In this document: in pieces, positions 55,401 through 58,400 of the stretch
How the letters are laid out: every line of letters starts with the position of its first letter
How positions within the stretch are numbered: the stretch's first letter is position 1
From: Liolophura sinensis
Lineage: Eukaryota > Mollusca > Polyplacophora > Chitonida > Chitonidae
Assembly (NCBI RefSeq): GCF_032854445.1
Contig: NC_088300.1
Coordinates: 51,560,984-51,624,983 of the forward strand
Direction of reading: 5' to 3'
DNA: 64,000 nt
Program-made: the position numbers and the translations under genes
The notes under the pieces: model-generated
Seen by the model: only the letters and a program-made list of their open reading frames with translations
Told to the model about the DNA's origin: nothing
Databases searched by the model: none

Positions 55401-58400
55401 TGCATTCACGTGTATAGACATGAGTTGTGCAGTCACATGTCTAGACATGGGTGGTGCAGTGTATAGACATGGGTGCTGCAGTCACGTGCATAGACATGAG
55501 TGTTGCAGTCACTTGTATAGACATGGGTGTTGCATTCACGTGTATAGACATGAGTTGTGCAGTCACATGTGTAGACATGGATGGTGCAGTGTATAGACAT
55601 GGGTGCTGCAGTCACGTGCACAGACATGTGTGGTGCACTCATGTGTGGTCAAACCGGCCCGAATAGCACCATTGGTAGAGCGTCTGCTTCAGGAGCGGTA
55701 GATCCAGGATCAATCCTGGGTCGAGTCACACCTGTGTGAGTTTACATAAGTTCCTGCTTTGTGCTGACATAATTTATTGCATATTGTAAGTTTAAAGTCA
55801 TCACCTGTTAAACACTGTTATCACCTAAGCACATATGTGTTTATTTGTGTGTACATCTACATTTGTGTATATAGTTGATGTCATATTTTCACCTGGACAG
55901 CACCTGGTAATGCAGCACCTCAGTCACCATCACCAATCCAACTCACTCGTCCCAAAACAGCCCCACCTACAACCCAGGAAGGTAATTCGTACTTTCTGAC
56001 ATTTATCAAGGTCATTAAATCTGTTCACTTACCAGTTGTACTTTATCACAGTTCTTTAGAGTCTTTTTGGTTCATTTTATAGCATTGAAACATGTTTTAA
56101 TACACCATGGTTTCTGAATACAACTTGCATGTTTATTTACAGACTTCATGATCAGTTTAATGATTAAGACTTGGTGCATGTTCAGTTGAGTAACATGTAG
56201 GCATGGTGTTTTCCTTGTTCTGTTGGTCTGAAGTTCACTACGAATTTAATGTGTGCTGTTATTCTGTGATTGATACCATTGAGTCAGACTGTTTTATCTT
56301 TCTTTCTGATTGGCAGGTCGCCGTCGACTACCTCAAGTGAATGGTAATGGCAATATTTCACCTCATGACTTGCCTCACACCTCACAGACCTTACCCCGGC
56401 TGTACAAACCGGTGGCCATTCAACCTCATTACCGATCACTGACACTGCCAAAAAAGAAAGCACCGGTCTTCCAAGGTAAAGTAAAAGAATAGTGTTGTCA
56501 GGGCTTCGCTTCAGAAAAGAACCTTGATTGTGTCATCCTGCTCAGTGACTGCTCTTCATTCTCACTTCTTTCTCAAAAGTGTTACTGTATTTAAAGTAAG
56601 GTAGTGTACTACACTTGTTTTAAAGGTATCAAGCCTGTAGAAACTTATATTATTGAAGCGGTGACAAACTTCATGAAAAAGATAATATACAAGTTACTGT
56701 TTATGTCTAGGTCCTCCATCCCCTCCCAGGGACTTCAAGGTGGAGAGAATTGTGGGAGAACATGGTGTGATGTTGTCATGGCGGCCCCCAGAGCTGGACG
56801 AGTTTGCCAGGAGCAACGGTTCGGAACTCTCAGGATATGTGGTGAGTGTGATCTTTTTGTCCAGATAACATTGGGTAAGATGTGAGCCATGTAGCCTTGG
56901 AGCCCACACTGGTAAGTGGTATCTTTGTTTAGATACAATTAGACACAATAAATAACCTGTGATTTTGCCAATGATGAAGTTGCACATTTTGTCTCATTCT
57001 GAGAGTTCTGTTGTTCTCACAAAGGTGTTCTGGGTTTGGAATTTGTCAGGTAGGATGATGCCATGCTGGGAAAATGTAAGTTTCAGCTCAAAAGTATGAT
57101 TTTGTGACCTTTATTCACCCCTAAAAATGAAGTTGTCTGGGGGAAAATATAGGGTGTTTAGAGCCAGTCCTGTAGCCTTGTAATAGCTGTAAGTGGGATC
57201 TTTGTCTGGACGTGATTGGATAAGATAGGAGTCAGGTAGCCTTGTAACAAGTGTGATGTAGTATCTGCCCTGTAGCCTTGATGTAGCAATAAATGGAATG
57301 TTAGTCTAGATAAGATGCGAGACATTGTATCTTCATAATAGCAAAATAGTACTTTGTCAGTCTCAAGTAAGACTGGTATCCATGGAGACGTCATAAAAAA
57401 CTGAATCATTTCGCTTTTCTTTATTCACAGATTTACCTCAATGGACGTGTGTGTAAGAAAGTGACGAGCCCACACCTGTCTAAAGTTGTTATAGAAAATC
57501 TGGATGTGGATGAGAGCCTCAAGTTCCTGATCCAGTCTCTGGCTGTGAATGGTCAGGCATCCTCTCTCGTGGAGGCAGAGTGGGACAGAGACAACAGCCT
57601 CATGTCAGACTCCAGCTTTGAGGGCTGCTCAGAGACTGACCTCTCCTCTGTCCTGTCCAGCGTCCAGTATGACCAAGGACACAAACGGGCGGTCAGTATA
57701 CCCTGTATACCTTCAGGGTCAAGCTTAGGAAGATAGTAATGCTATCGTTTATAATCTGTAACAGCGAACTGCCATGATGTTCACACATAGATTTCTTGCT
57801 GTGAAACTCACCTGATGATTTAGATGCATCATTTGAGTGAAAATGTGTGGGATCCTTCTACAATCCATTTGTAAATGCATATACATGCAGTTCGTGAACA
57901 ATGGAGAGTATTACAACATTACACCAGACAGTGTTCATGTGGAACGTTGAATAATGCACTAAAAGCGCCAATCAGACAAATATATGAACAATGCTCTGGA
58001 TATCCATGAATACCCGATTTACTGTGTTATATCATAAATCTTATAGCATGATAATTGTACTAAGTGTCAATTTAAAAATGAAAATTTGACTTGGTTACAG
58101 TTCCTGGCTATCTATGACTACTCCCCCACAGAACACTCCCCTCATGATTACACAGGTTGTGAACTAGGATTCCGTGCAGGGGATACGATCACAGTCTACG
58201 GGAGACTGAGACCAGATGGATTCTACCATGGAGAGGTAAAACAAAAATGGACATTATCCAAATATAATATCTGAACTTCAATGAAATCCTCTGTTTTATA
58301 AATGACTACCAGTGCTTGTACAGTGTATATTTTCAAAAATGCTTTTCATATACTTAAGACTGAAAAGGTTGATAAATGAAAATTTTGCTTTAAAGCATTG

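Larger units (their letters stand above)
53589..55900 (+). other. Intron 27 with 27-bp minisatellite and two SINE types
   Basis: 2,312 bp, about two thirds tandem array (53996-55642), with a full-length SINE inside it and a second tRNA-like SINE head directly after it. Confidence 0.85.

Noticed and set aside
53996-55642. Overlapping long open frames on both strands encoding repeats such as CIDMSGAVT
   Set aside because: They arise because the tandem unit is 27 bp and lacks stops in several frames; there are no splice sites or sensible starts.
53996-55642. CRISPR-like regular repeats
   Set aside because: Units are contiguous with no unique spacers, and the genome is eukaryotic.
55655-55739. 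Functional tRNA gene
   Set aside because: Box motifs are present but the acceptor stem and overall cloverleaf do not pair convincingly; a SINE head is more likely.
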